The notes: a model not told the origin generated them from the letters alone. DNA of 64,000 nt from Pseudomonas sp. URMO17WK12:I2 (GCF_003253735.1 NZ_QKYW01000007.1:1-64000); one strand, 5' to 3'. Shown: positions 43,794 through 52,969, numbered from the stretch's first letter. Made by a program: numbers and translations.

Positions 43794-44342
43794 ATGAGAG
43801 CGTTTCTGATAGCTGGCCTGGCTGTCGCCGTGAGTGCCTGCGGCAACATTGCCAATATGCGTGCTTACTCCACGGCTTATGTAGAACCGGTAGCAGGTGA
43901 TACTGCACGCCTGCGCGTCGTCACCAATGGCATGGTACGTGGCGTGCCGGGTCGCGACTGCATTGACTGGCGTGTCCCTGGGGGCGGGGTGATGGCCGTG
44001 GCCCAGTCCGGCTTTGCCGATCAGAATAATGGCCGCAGCCTGGGCATGCCCGAGAGAGGCCGCGTGGTAGAAGGGCCAGGGCTGGCGCGCACCGAGCTGA
44101 AGGTGCCGGCGGGCAAGCCTTTGGCCATGAATTTCCAGAGCACCGGCTACGTTTCCGGTGGCTATTCCTATAGCTGCCAGCAAACCTTTCGCTTCACTCC
44201 GCAGGCGGGCCAGGATTATGAGTTGATCCTGCTGGACAGTGGGATGTGCGCGATCGGGTTGCAGCGCCTCATTCCTGCTGGCAAAGCAGAGAATCAGCCT
44301 GTTGAGAAGGCAGGTCTCTGTAGTGCACTGGACGCTTTTTGA
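43794..44342 (+). CDS. Hypothetical lipoprotein
   Basis: A 182-residue protein with a signal peptide and lipobox VSAC (Cys15) and a beta-rich mature domain (ARLRVVTNGMVRGVPGRDCIDW...). Six cysteines including the lipid-anchored one suggest disulfides. A good AAAGGA ribosome site precedes the ATG. I do not recognise the family. It may be a conserved Pseudomonas lipoprotein or island cargo. Confidence 0.7.
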   Translation: MRAFLIAGLAVAVSACGNIANMRAYSTAYVEPVAGDTARLRVVTNGMVRGVPGRDCIDWRVPGGGVMAVAQSGFADQNNGRSLGMPERGRVVEGPGLARTELKVPAGKPLAMNFQSTGYVSGGYSYSCQQTFRFTPQAGQDYELILLDSGMCAIGLQRLIPAGKAENQPVEKAGLCSALDAF

Positions 44343-44377
44343 TTCAGCGAATAGCGTGCTGAAGCGCCCTGAATAAA

Positions 44378-44402
44378 AACCACGCCTGGCGTGGTTTTTT
44401 TT
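44378..44402. terminator. Bidirectional terminator between lipoprotein and acyltransferase genes
   Basis: Stem AACCACG / CGTGGTT around a CCTGG loop, with an A-run on the left and eight T residues on the right. It serves the lipoprotein gene rightward and the acyltransferase gene leftward. Confidence 0.8.
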
Positions 44403-44413
44403 GGCCGTTCGAA

Positions 44414-45475
44414 TCAGGTGGTGGCCTTAGTCTGTAGCGGCGCGCCACCGTGGTTGACCCGCGTTTTGGCGCCGAAGAAGGCCACACTGAGAAAGTTCAG
44501 CGCGCTGATCCGCTCAAGTACCACCTTGAACGCCACCGGCAGCAACAGCCCCAGCACCATGCTGACGGTGAAGACCAGCCAGGCCTCGTGCACCTGCAGC
44601 TTGTTCAGCACGATGCGCGCACCCGCCGTGCCGAAGACGTGGAACAGGTAGATCTCGAAGGAGAAGTAACCCAGCCAGGCCAGCGGTTTGAAATAGAAGC
44701 GCCGCGCGATCAACAGGCTGATGGCGGCCAGGCCCAAAGCGGTGCCGACCACGGCCTGGTCGCTCTCGTCGAGCTCGACCAGTGCGAACAGATAGGCCTG
44801 GTCGATGCCCGTCAGGATCGCCAACGCTACGGCCATGGTGATCACGCTGCTGCGGGTGATCAGTCTCTCGCTGAAGCGGTAGAGCCCCAGGCCCAGCAGG
44901 AAAAACGGGAACAGCTCTACTGCCCTGTCGAGGCTGAACAGGTTCGGAAAACTCTCCGACGCGAAGGACGCCGCCAATGCCACCGCGAACACCAGGCCAT
45001 AATTGCGCAGGCTCAGCAGCAGGCCGGCTTTCTCCAGCAGGGAGATCACCACGAAGATGCAGAAGATCGCCTGCAGGAACCAGAAGTGCGCGTAGCTGAA
45101 CAAGTAGATGCTGAAAATATCGGTCAATTGCGGCTTGTCGTTGGTGTTGGGGACGACCATCTGCAGGACGAAGAACAGCGTCGAGACCGTCAATAGCGGT
45201 ATGCCGATGCGTTTGAACTTGCCTCCGTAGAAGCGCGAGAGATCACTGCCGGTGTGCAACGGACGCAGTGCATAGACATAGCCGGAGATGGCGGTGAACA
45301 GCGGCATGCGGATGTAAACGAGGGAGTCGTAGAGGTAGCGCAGCACGGAGTCGTCGGGCACCTTCATGCCCAGGTCGGACGAACTGCCGATGACATGGCC
45401 CGCTACCATCAGGAACAGTGCCAGTCCGCGAATCGTCTCTATTCGCAGATCTTTTACGGGCGTGGTGTTGGTCAT
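44414..45475 (-). CDS. Acyltransferase family 3 membrane protein
   Basis: A 353-residue integral membrane acyltransferase (OafA/NodX type) with about ten helices. The N-terminal RIETIRGLALFLMVAGHVIG carries the family's conserved arginine and histidine, and ISGYVYALRPL follows. Members O-acetylate or acylate surface polysaccharides. No glycan synthesis genes lie next to it. It could be cargo of the ssrA-linked region. Confidence 0.85.
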   Translation of the reverse strand: MTNTTPVKDLRIETIRGLALFLMVAGHVIGSSSDLGMKVPDDSVLRYLYDSLVYIRMPLFTAISGYVYALRPLHTGSDLSRFYGGKFKRIGIPLLTVSTLFFVLQMVVPNTNDKPQLTDIFSIYLFSYAHFWFLQAIFCIFVVISLLEKAGLLLSLRNYGLVFAVALAASFASESFPNLFSLDRAVELFPFFLLGLGLYRFSERLITRSSVITMAVALAILTGIDQAYLFALVELDESDQAVVGTALGLAAISLLIARRFYFKPLAWLGYFSFEIYLFHVFGTAGARIVLNKLQVHEAWLVFTVSMVLGLLLPVAFKVVLERISALNFLSVAFFGAKTRVNHGGAPLQTKATT

Positions 45476-45830
45476 GCTGAGTCCTCTGTACTAGCTAAGC
45501 GAGACAGCGTTTCCACGGATATGGGGAACGGATGCTGGCGGATCAGGCCATCTGAGCCCGGTGAGCTTCGACTAGTTCATTGGCCGCCTTGCGATAGCGC
45601 CGCTAAATGGGGGAGCAGAAGCGCCTGGTGGTGAGCCCCGCGAACCCGGTTACGCTCCTTTGCGCGGGTCGTTACCCTATGGGAGCTCGCCCTGCCGGCG
45701 TTTCGCGCGCATGGCGCGCTCCCACAAATGCCCGAATGCCGGGTAACCTCGCCCCGAAGACAGCGGACTCAGATGCCACGCAATCCGTGTTCTCTTCAAT
45801 TGCCTTTTTGAATAGCGGACGGTCACGCCT
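45476..45830. other. Intergenic region with a REPIN
   Basis: A 355-bp gap between the acyltransferase and the permuted oxidase. Apart from the REPIN at 45680-45724 it holds no convincing gene; short open frames here read through the repeat. Confidence 0.5.
45680..45724. repeat. REPIN-like inverted repeat
   Basis: TGGGAGCTCGCC (45680-45691) and GGCGCGCTCCCA (45713-45724) are complementary at 11 of 12 positions across a 21-nt loop, the same repeat family as at 30801-30851. Confidence 0.72.
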
Positions 45831-47087
45831 ATGGGCAAGCCAAGCGTCGAGCGGGATTCTTCCGTGTATTGCCCCACCGCCTGGCACGTTACCCATTGGG
45901 GCGACGATGCGTTCTGCCGGGGCGCCTACAGCACTCTCCTGCCTGGTGGCAGTCAGGGCCATCGCCGGGCGTTGGGCGAATGCCTGGGCGGGCGGTTGGT
46001 AATCGCCGGTGAGGCCTGCAACCCTCAGGCGCCGGCAATGACCCATGGCGCCTGGGACGACGGTATCCGCGCTGCCGAGCTTGCGATCCGGCACAACGCC
46101 CGGCGCGTCATCGTGATTGGAGCAGGATGTGCCGGTATAGCGGCTGCCCGCCATCTACACGGCCACGGTGTCGACTGTCTCGTCGTCGAGGCACGGAACC
46201 GAATCGGTGGTCGCACCCACAGCCTGCAACTGGGTTCGGTGACCCTCGACGTCGGCGCCGCCTGGTTGCAGCAGTTCGCCGACAACACGCTGGCCCGTGA
46301 GTCTGAGCGGCTTGGCATTCGTGTTCTGAAGACCGACTTCGGTCAACCGCTTTCTGCCGCCAGCGACGGGCCGCTACACGGCATCGACGCGGCCTGGCAG
46401 GCACTGCGTCATGGCATTGACCGCCGCATGCCCTTGGCCGACGGTGTCGCGCGCTACCTGGCTGGCCTGCCACCAGGGCAAGCGCGGATAACCCGTTATG
46501 CCATCGAGGCCAACCTGATCAGCGAAGCCTGTCTTGCGCTCGAACAGCTTTCCGTGGAGTCACTCGATGAGCAAGGCGTCGGCAATGATGATCGTTTCCT
46601 ACCTGGCGGTTACAGTCAGCTCATCGAGCACCTGGCTGCGGGCCTGAACGTTCGCCTGGGCCAGCCCGTCTCGCTGATCGACTGGAGAGACGGCGAACTG
46701 CGCATCAACGACGAGCGGGGCGATTTCTGCATCTGCACGGTGCCGCTGGGTGTTCTCAAAACGCTGGATTTCGTTCCTGAGCTGCCTCAGCGCCAGCGCG
46801 ATGCCATGGCTCACCTCGGAATGGGCAATCTGGAGAAGGTCGTGCTGCAGTTCGACCAGCGCTGGTGGCCACGCTCGCCGACTGGCTACCTGCGCTGGTA
46901 CGACACCCCGGTGAACTGGCTCGAATGGCTGGACCTGACCGATGCACTCGGCAAACCCACCATTGCCGGGCTGATCGCGGGAGATGCCGTGCAGCGACAG
47001 TTCGCTGGCCGTACCGACGAGGAGATCGCCTTCGCAGCGCGGGATGCCTTGAGAGCCTGGGCATCGGCCGTTGAGGCAGGTGGTTGA
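45831..47087 (+). CDS. Circularly permuted flavin amine oxidase-like protein
   Basis: A 418-residue protein of the flavin monoamine oxidase superfamily with its segments in swapped order. Residues 17-86 (AWHVTHWGDDAFCRGAYS, then RLVIAGEACNPQAPAMTHGAW and DDGIRAAELA) correspond to the C-terminal FAD-closing segment of ordinary amine oxidases. Residues 91-130 (RRVIVIGAGCAGIAAARHL and VVEARNRIGGRTHS) are the usual N-terminal FAD-binding start. The rest follows the normal order and stops at ALRAWASAVEAGG, just where the moved segment would normally continue. All FAD motifs are present, so activity is possible. The ATG at 45831 has only a weak ribosome site. Confidence 0.75.
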   Translation: MGKPSVERDSSVYCPTAWHVTHWGDDAFCRGAYSTLLPGGSQGHRRALGECLGGRLVIAGEACNPQAPAMTHGAWDDGIRAAELAIRHNARRVIVIGAGCAGIAAARHLHGHGVDCLVVEARNRIGGRTHSLQLGSVTLDVGAAWLQQFADNTLARESERLGIRVLKTDFGQPLSAASDGPLHGIDAAWQALRHGIDRRMPLADGVARYLAGLPPGQARITRYAIEANLISEACLALEQLSVESLDEQGVGNDDRFLPGGYSQLIEHLAAGLNVRLGQPVSLIDWRDGELRINDERGDFCICTVPLGVLKTLDFVPELPQRQRDAMAHLGMGNLEKVVLQFDQRWWPRSPTGYLRWYDTPVNWLEWLDLTDALGKPTIAGLIAGDAVQRQFAGRTDEEIAFAARDALRAWASAVEAGG

Positions 47088-47387
47088 TCTGAAGATTGTC
47101 CATGTGCTGCCGGAGAGGGGCAGATTCATTTATCAGTGCTCGCCCCTACCTATTCACCCGCGTCAGTAGAGGCCTTGATACGAAAGGCCAACTGCCGGCC
47201 TTGGGTTATAAAACCAGCCTCCAGCCTGCCCTCTCACAACACTTCCATTTTCCCGAAAGTCAGCTTCAGAAACCCGGAATTTACAGCCCTCCAGCGCGCG
47301 CCCAATACTCAGCCGGCCCGCGCTGGCATGGGCTTAGCCCGCGGCGCCAAGGCCTCCAGATAAGCGCATAACAACAAGAGGCGCCCT
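47088..47387. other. Gap between oxidase and permease genes
   Basis: A 300-bp gap with no convincing gene. No well-spaced sigma-70 promoter was found by eye; an AAGAGG ribosome site ends it just before the permease ATG. Confidence 0.4.
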
Positions 47388-48800
47388 ATGAACACGCCGA
47401 GCAATGCCGGACGCGAGCTGCCCCGGCTCGAAGTTCGCTCGATCGATTACGTGCCGCGTGAAGAACGCCATGGAAAGATCTGGCACCAGGGGCCGTTCTG
47501 GTTCACTGGCAACTTCGTTTTCCTGACCATGATGGTCGGCTTCACCGGCCCGAGCATGGGGCTCGGCCTGCTGTGGAGCATGCTCGCGGTGGCGCTCGGT
47601 GCCTGTTTCGGCACCATCTTCATGGCGCTGCATGCCAACCAGGGGCCGAAGATGGGCCTGCCGCAGATGATCCAGTCGCGGGCGCAGTTCGGCAGCCGCG
47701 GCGCCATCGTGCCGTTCGCGGCGACGGTGTTCGTGTATATCGGTTTTATCGTGTTCGGGGTGATTCTGGTCACCCAGGCCCTGCAGCTGGTGCTGCCCGG
47801 CACCAAGGCGTTCTGGTACCCGGCGCTGGTGGTGCTGTCGATCATCGTCGCGGTGGTGGGTTATGACCTGCTGCATTTCGTGCAGCGCTGGCTCACCTAT
47901 GTGCTGATCGCCACCTTCGCGGTGGTCACGGTGATGGCCGTTACCGCCCTGCCCGAGGCTTCGGCCGTGACGGTGGCCGCCACGCCGCATTGGGACACCA
48001 CCGCGTTTCTGGTGCAGCTGTCCCTCGCCGCCGGCTACAACATCAGCTATTCGGTGTACGTGTCCGACTACTCGCGCTACCTGCCCGAGGATGCACCGAG
48101 CGGCAGGTTGATCTTCTGGACCTACCTGGGCGCGGCCGGCTCGGCGGTGTGGCTGATGTCGCTGGGGGCGGTGCTCGCCACCTACCTGCCGGGCGCCGAT
48201 GGCATCGTCGCCCTGGTGACCACCGGCAACCATTTCTTCCCGGGTTTTGGCGTGTTCGTGGTGCTGGTCGGCGCCGCTGCGCAACTGTCGGTGACGGGCG
48301 TGAACTGCTACGGCGCGATGCTCACCGGCATCAGCGCGGTGGATGGTTTCCGCCCGGTACGCCCGACCCTTGGCCTGCGCGTGGCCGGGCTGACGCTGGT
48401 GGGCGTGACCTCGATCATCGTCTCGCTGTCGCTGCCCGAGGCGTACATGAGCAGCTTCAACGGCTTCGTGCTGCTGATGCTGTACTTCCTGATCCCGTGG
48501 ACGGCGGTGAACCTGGTCGACTTCTATGGGGTGCGCAAGGGCCAGTATTCGATAGGCGAGATCTTCAACCCGCAGGGTATCTATGGCCGCTGGGCGTGGC
48601 AGGGCATCCTCTCCTACGCCGCCGCCTTCATCTGCATGATCCCGTTCTTCTCGCTGCCCTTCTATGTCGGCCCGGTCGCCGAGGCACTGGGCGGTGCGGA
48701 CGTGGCGTTCATTCCCGGCCTGCTGATGGGCGGCGGCCTCTACTACCTGCTGGCCTTGACCGGCAGCAAGCGACCTTGCGCCGCGCCGAATCACCTCTAG
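47388..48800 (+). CDS. NCS1-family permease (cytosine/purine/hydantoin type)
   Basis: A 470-residue transporter with about 12 helices, NCS1 (purine-cytosine permease) family. The start VPREERHGKIWHQGPFWFTGNFVF and the helix MGLPQMIQSRAQFGSRGAIVPF fit the family, as does YNISYSVYVSDYSRYLP. The substrate is probably a small nitrogen heterocycle or a nitrile-related compound, since a nitrilase follows 72 bp downstream. That link is inference. Confidence 0.88.
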   Translation: MNTPSNAGRELPRLEVRSIDYVPREERHGKIWHQGPFWFTGNFVFLTMMVGFTGPSMGLGLLWSMLAVALGACFGTIFMALHANQGPKMGLPQMIQSRAQFGSRGAIVPFAATVFVYIGFIVFGVILVTQALQLVLPGTKAFWYPALVVLSIIVAVVGYDLLHFVQRWLTYVLIATFAVVTVMAVTALPEASAVTVAATPHWDTTAFLVQLSLAAGYNISYSVYVSDYSRYLPEDAPSGRLIFWTYLGAAGSAVWLMSLGAVLATYLPGADGIVALVTTGNHFFPGFGVFVVLVGAAAQLSVTGVNCYGAMLTGISAVDGFRPVRPTLGLRVAGLTLVGVTSIIVSLSLPEAYMSSFNGFVLLMLYFLIPWTAVNLVDFYGVRKGQYSIGEIFNPQGIYGRWAWQGILSYAAAFICMIPFFSLPFYVGPVAEALGGADVAFIPGLLMGGGLYYLLALTGSKRPCAAPNHL

Positions 48801-48872
48801 CCCACTGCAGTCTTCCGCAAACCTACCCCTGAGGGCGGCCGGGCCGCCCTCGCTCACCCGCGTTTCAGGTGC

Positions 48873-49847
48873 ATGCCCATGAACAACAAGACCGTCGCCC
48901 TTATCCAACAGCCCCCGGCTGTGCTCGACACCGCGCAATCGCTGGAACGCGCCGTGGCGCATATCACCGAGGCCGCCGCCCGCGGTGCGCAGCTGGTGGT
49001 GTTTCCGGAAACCTGGCTGAGCGGCTACCCGGCCTGGGTGTTCGGCATGGCCGGCTGGGACGACGCCCACGCCAAGCACTGGTACCAGCGGCTGCTCGCC
49101 GAGAGCCCGGTGCTCGGCGCCCACGACGATATGAACGACGGCCTGGCGCCGATGCGTGCCGCCGCCCGCGAGCACGAGGTGTGCGTGGTGGTGGGCATCA
49201 ACGAGCGGGCGCGCCCGCAGAGTGGTTCGCTGTTCAACTCGCTGGTGACCATCGGCGATGACGGTTGCCTGCTCAACGTGCACCGCAAACTCACGCCGAC
49301 CCACACCGAGCGCAACGTCTGGGCCAATGGCGATGCCGCCGGCCTGCGCGTGGTCGATACCCCGGTCGGCCGCGTCGGCGGGCTGATCTGCTGGGAGCAC
49401 TGGCACCCGCTGGCCCGCCAGGCGCTGCATGCCCAGGATGAGCAGATCCACGTCGCCGTATGGCCGGACATGCCGGAGATGCACCACATCGCCGCCCGCT
49501 CCTATGCCTTCGAGGGACGCTGTTTCGTGCTCTGTGCCGGCCAGTACCTGACCACCGCCGACCTGCCCGCCGACCTGCTGGATGCCTATCGCCAGGGCGC
49601 CGGCGCCGAGCAATCGGTCGATGGCGTGCTGTTCGCCGGCGGCTCGGGCGTGGTCGGCCCGGACGGCCAATGGGTTGCGCCGCCGCTGGTGGGCGAGGCC
49701 GGCATCGTGCTGGCGACCCTCGACCTGGACTGCGTGGATGCCCAGCGCCACGACCTGGATGTGGCCGGCCACTACCTGCGCCCGGACGTGTTCGAGCTGC
49801 ACGTCGACCGCCGCCCGCGCAGCGGCATCGCACTGCGCGACAAGTGA
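48873..49847 (+). CDS. Nitrilase (nitrile aminohydrolase)
   Basis: A 324-residue nitrilase-superfamily enzyme, branch 1 (true nitrilase), converting R-CN to R-COOH and ammonia. The catalytic triad is Glu46 (VFPETWLSGYP), Lys139 (HRKLTPTHTE) and Cys173 (GGLICWEHWHPLARQAL). The CWE and IAARSYAFEGRCFVLCAGQY signatures separate it from amidases and cyanide hydratases. Natural substrate is unknown. It sits between the NCS1 permease and a small membrane protein in a likely operon. Confidence 0.9.
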   Translation: MPMNNKTVALIQQPPAVLDTAQSLERAVAHITEAAARGAQLVVFPETWLSGYPAWVFGMAGWDDAHAKHWYQRLLAESPVLGAHDDMNDGLAPMRAAAREHEVCVVVGINERARPQSGSLFNSLVTIGDDGCLLNVHRKLTPTHTERNVWANGDAAGLRVVDTPVGRVGGLICWEHWHPLARQALHAQDEQIHVAVWPDMPEMHHIAARSYAFEGRCFVLCAGQYLTTADLPADLLDAYRQGAGAEQSVDGVLFAGGSGVVGPDGQWVAPPLVGEAGIVLATLDLDCVDAQRHDLDVAGHYLRPDVFELHVDRRPRSGIALRDK

Positions 49848-49909
49848 CCCATCAACGGCGCTGACGATCCCCGCCAGCGCCGCCCCATTGCATTTTTCGA
49901 AGACTCATC

Positions 49910-50299
49910 ATGAACGACGTACTGCTCGCCACTGCCCTGTTGTCTCTCGCCCTTGGCGCCCTCTCCGGCTTCGCCGTGCTCACCTGCGTCGACTACCCGG
50001 AAAAGGCCCGGGCGCTGGGCGTGATCAACCCGATGCGCATTCGCCAGGCCCATATCGACTGGATCGTGATGGGTACGGTGATGGTCTCCACCGCCCTCGC
50101 CGTACCGGACATGCCGGGCTGGATCTACGCACTGGTAATGTTCGGCGGCGTGATCAACCCGCTGACCTTCGTGCCCATGGCCTTCTCGAAGACCGTGGAC
50201 ACGACCCAGGCGTTTCGCCTGGTGTCGCTGGCCTCCTTCACCTCCCTAAGTCTGGGCTTGGTGCTGGCGGCAGGGCACTTCATCAGCACCCATTTCTAA
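49910..50299 (+). CDS. Four-helix membrane protein in the nitrilase operon
   Basis: A 129-residue integral membrane protein with four hydrophobic helices. It contains the motif RIRQAHIDWIVMGTVM between helices 1 and 2, and NPLTFVPMAF. The size and helix pattern recall hydroxylaminobenzene mutase / styrene-oxide isomerase type proteins, but I cannot assign it to either by sequence. It lies 62 bp after the nitrilase. Confidence 0.72.
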   Translation: MNDVLLATALLSLALGALSGFAVLTCVDYPEKARALGVINPMRIRQAHIDWIVMGTVMVSTALAVPDMPGWIYALVMFGGVINPLTFVPMAFSKTVDTTQAFRLVSLASFTSLSLGLVLAAGHFISTHF

Positions 50300-50373
50300 C
50301 CTGCCGCACCGGGCCATCGGCAGCTGCCATAATCGGCGGGCGTTGAACACAGACCCAATGGGCGGACGACACC

Positions 50374-51288
50374 ATGCTGGCCAACCTCTCGGATATCGAT
50401 CTGAAAATGCTGCGCATCTTTTGCTCGATCGTCGAGGCGGGCGGCTTTACCGCTGCCCAGGTGCCGCTCAATACCAGCCTGCCGCGCCTGAGCGTGACGG
50501 TACGGGATCTGGAAACCCGCCTCGGTTACACCCTGTGCCGGCGCGGCAAGGGCGGCTTCCAGCTGACCGAGCAAGGCGCCCAGGTGTACGCCGCCGCCCA
50601 GGAGCTGTACGCCGACATGGAGCGCTTCCGCCAGCGCCTGGTGCTGCTCAATGCCCACCACCCGGAGACCCTGCGGGTCGGCAGCCTCGACAACCTGATC
50701 ACCCTGCAACCGGCGCCACTGCCCTATGCCCTCGGCAAGCTGCGCGAGGCGATCCCGGACACCCGCCTGGTGCTGCAGGTGCTCACCGCCGAAGGGCTGG
50801 AACAGGCGGTGATCAATGGCGACCTGGACCTGGCCATCGGCGTGTTCGACCACCAGCTCTCGGGGCTGCATTACCTGACGCTGTTCGACGAAGAGCAGAA
50901 CCTCTATTGCGGTCAGGGCCACCCGATGTTCGGGCGCGCCGACAGCACGCTCAGCGATGCCGATATCTTCACCGCCCAGTATGTCGACCGCGGCCTGGTA
51001 GTGGAAAACCGCAAGCCGTTCACCTTTCCGTTCAACAGCGTGTCCAGCGCCTTGTCGACCGAGGCCGTCGCCTCGCTGGTCGCCTCCGGCCACTTCATCG
51101 GTTACCTGCCGACCCACTATGCCGAGGTGCTGGTGGCGCGTGGCGTGCTGCGGCCGATCTGGCCGGCGCGCTTCGCCTATCAGGCGACCTGCCACTGCAT
51201 CACCCGCCAGGGCGCCTCGTACAGCCGGTCGATGGAGGTTTTCATCTCTGCACTGCGCGCAGCAGCCGCCCTGGCCTCACACGCCTAG
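50374..51288 (+). CDS. LysR-type regulator next to the nitrilase operon
   Basis: A 304-residue LysR protein. The HTH region reads LKMLRIFCSIVEAGGFTAAQVPLNTSLPRLSVTVRDLETRLGY, a somewhat unusual recognition helix. It is in the same direction as the permease-nitrilase genes, 74 bp after the last, rather than divergent. It may regulate them or the ABC operon that starts 140 bp downstream. Confidence 0.85.
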   Translation: MLANLSDIDLKMLRIFCSIVEAGGFTAAQVPLNTSLPRLSVTVRDLETRLGYTLCRRGKGGFQLTEQGAQVYAAAQELYADMERFRQRLVLLNAHHPETLRVGSLDNLITLQPAPLPYALGKLREAIPDTRLVLQVLTAEGLEQAVINGDLDLAIGVFDHQLSGLHYLTLFDEEQNLYCGQGHPMFGRADSTLSDADIFTAQYVDRGLVVENRKPFTFPFNSVSSALSTEAVASLVASGHFIGYLPTHYAEVLVARGVLRPIWPARFAYQATCHCITRQGASYSRSMEVFISALRAAAALASHA

Positions 51289-51427
51289 CTCCACCCGCAG
51301 CAGCGCAGTGCTATTCACTCTTCGCTAGACGATACAACATAACATTACTATATTACCCGCCCCCATTTTTCTCATTGGGCAGCGCGGCGACGCCCTGCCC
51401 TCGTCGAAACTCGCCAAGGACCTGCCC

Positions 51428-52969
51428 ATGCATTCCAGGAACCGCCCTCGCCTCTCGCTGCTCGCCGGCGCCTTCGCCGCCTGGCTGACCCTGACATCCG
51501 CCCATGTCGCCGCCGAAGACCGCGTGTTCGACGTGGTCGCGCCGTTCGAGATCGGCGGGCTGGACCCGGCGATTTCCGGGTTTATCTTCCAGCGCATGCA
51601 GATCACCGAAACCCTGCTCGAAGCCGATGCCAAGGGCCAGCCACTGCCCGCCCTGGCCGAGCGCTGGAGCGTGGCGGACGACGGCAAGCAGTGGACCCTG
51701 GCGATCCGCCAGGGCGTGAAGTTCCACGACGGCAGTGACCTCACCGCCGCTGTCGCCGCCCATGCCCTGGAGGCGGCGCGCAAGAAGCCCGGCATGCTGC
51801 GTGATGCGCCGATCACCGCGATCAGCGCGAATGGCAATGACGTGGTGATCACCCTCAGCAAACCCTTCAAGCCACTGGCGGCGCTGCTGGCTCACTCGTC
51901 CACCAACATCCTCGCCAGCGCAGCTTACGATGCCGATGACAACGTCAAACAGATCATCGCCACCGGCCCCTACCGGCTGACCCTGCTGGAGCCGCCGCAG
52001 CGCCTTGCCGCCGAGCGCTTCGACGGTTACTGGGGCGAAAAACCGAGCATTGGGAAGGCCACCTACCTGGGCGCCGGCCGCGGCGAAACCCGTTCGCTGA
52101 TGGCCGAAAGCGGCGGCGCCGAACTGGTGTTCCAGCTCGACCCACCGAGCATCGCGCGCCTGCAGCGCAACCCTAAGGTGCAGGTGCTGATGGGCCCGGT
52201 GCCGCGCGTGCTGGTGCTGGCGGCGAATGCCGGTAGCGGTGCCACCGCGCCGGTGGAGGTGCGCCAGGCGCTGAGCCTGGCGATCAACCGCGAAGGCATT
52301 ACCGCCGCCGTGCTGCGCGCCCCGGGCACCGGCGCGACGCAGATGTTCGCAAGCAGCGTGCCGGCCTGGCACGACGCCAGCCTGCCGCCATTGAAGTACG
52401 ACCCGCAGGCGGCCCGCGAGCTGCTCGAGACCCAGGGCTGGACGCCAGGTGCCGACGGTATTCTGGAAAAGGACGGGCAGCGCCTGCAGCTCAAGCTGCT
52501 GACCTACTCCGATCGCCCGGAACTGCCACTGATCGCCACCGCCCTGCAGGCGCAGCTGCGCGAGGTGGGCGTGGACGTGGAGGTTGCGGTGACCAACGCC
52601 AGCGCGATCCCCGCGGCCCACAACGACGGCACCCTGCAACTGGCCCTGTACGGGCGCAACTACGCCCTGGTGCCCGACCCGCTGCTGACCCTGATGGCCG
52701 ACTTCGGCAACGGCGGCGCCGAGTGGGGCCCGCTGGGCTGGAACAACCCGCAGTTCGAGCAGACCCTGAGCACACTGCTGGCCAGCGATGACCCGGCTGC
52801 GCAACAGCAACTGCGCAACAAGCTGATGGGGTTGGTACAGCAGGACCTGCCGCTGATTCCCATCGCCTGGTACCGCCAGTCCATCGCCGTGTCCAAACAG
52901 ATCGAAGGCGCGGCCATCGATCCGTTCGAGCGCACCTTCGGCCTGAGCAACATGCGGTGGCGGCCATGA
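51428..52969 (+). CDS. ABC importer substrate-binding protein (peptide/nickel family)
   Basis: A 513-residue periplasmic SBP of the DppA/OppA/NikA family (SBP_bac_5). A Sec signal peptide (to about residue 28, SAHVAA) precedes the mature domain. Family motifs are ALAERWSVADDGKQWTLAIRQGVKFHDG and VRQALSLAINREGI. First gene of a four-gene operon; the next start overlaps its TGA by 4 bp. Ligand (peptide, nickel chelate or siderophore-like) is not predictable. Confidence 0.88.
   Translation: MHSRNRPRLSLLAGAFAAWLTLTSAHVAAEDRVFDVVAPFEIGGLDPAISGFIFQRMQITETLLEADAKGQPLPALAERWSVADDGKQWTLAIRQGVKFHDGSDLTAAVAAHALEAARKKPGMLRDAPITAISANGNDVVITLSKPFKPLAALLAHSSTNILASAAYDADDNVKQIIATGPYRLTLLEPPQRLAAERFDGYWGEKPSIGKATYLGAGRGETRSLMAESGGAELVFQLDPPSIARLQRNPKVQVLMGPVPRVLVLAANAGSGATAPVEVRQALSLAINREGITAAVLRAPGTGATQMFASSVPAWHDASLPPLKYDPQAARELLETQGWTPGADGILEKDGQRLQLKLLTYSDRPELPLIATALQAQLREVGVDVEVAVTNASAIPAAHNDGTLQLALYGRNYALVPDPLLTLMADFGNGGAEWGPLGWNNPQFEQTLSTLLASDDPAAQQQLRNKLMGLVQQDLPLIPIAWYRQSIAVSKQIEGAAIDPFERTFGLSNMRWRP

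Noticed and set aside
43514..43797. Short plus-strand frames of 61 and 81 codons after the orphan gene
   Set aside because: The minus strand here encodes a recognisable integrase C-terminus; the plus-strand frames are its antisense shadows.
51300..51360. AT-rich stretch before the ABC operon that could be a Zur or Fur box
   Set aside because: I could not find good two-fold symmetry matching either consensus, so no regulator can be named.
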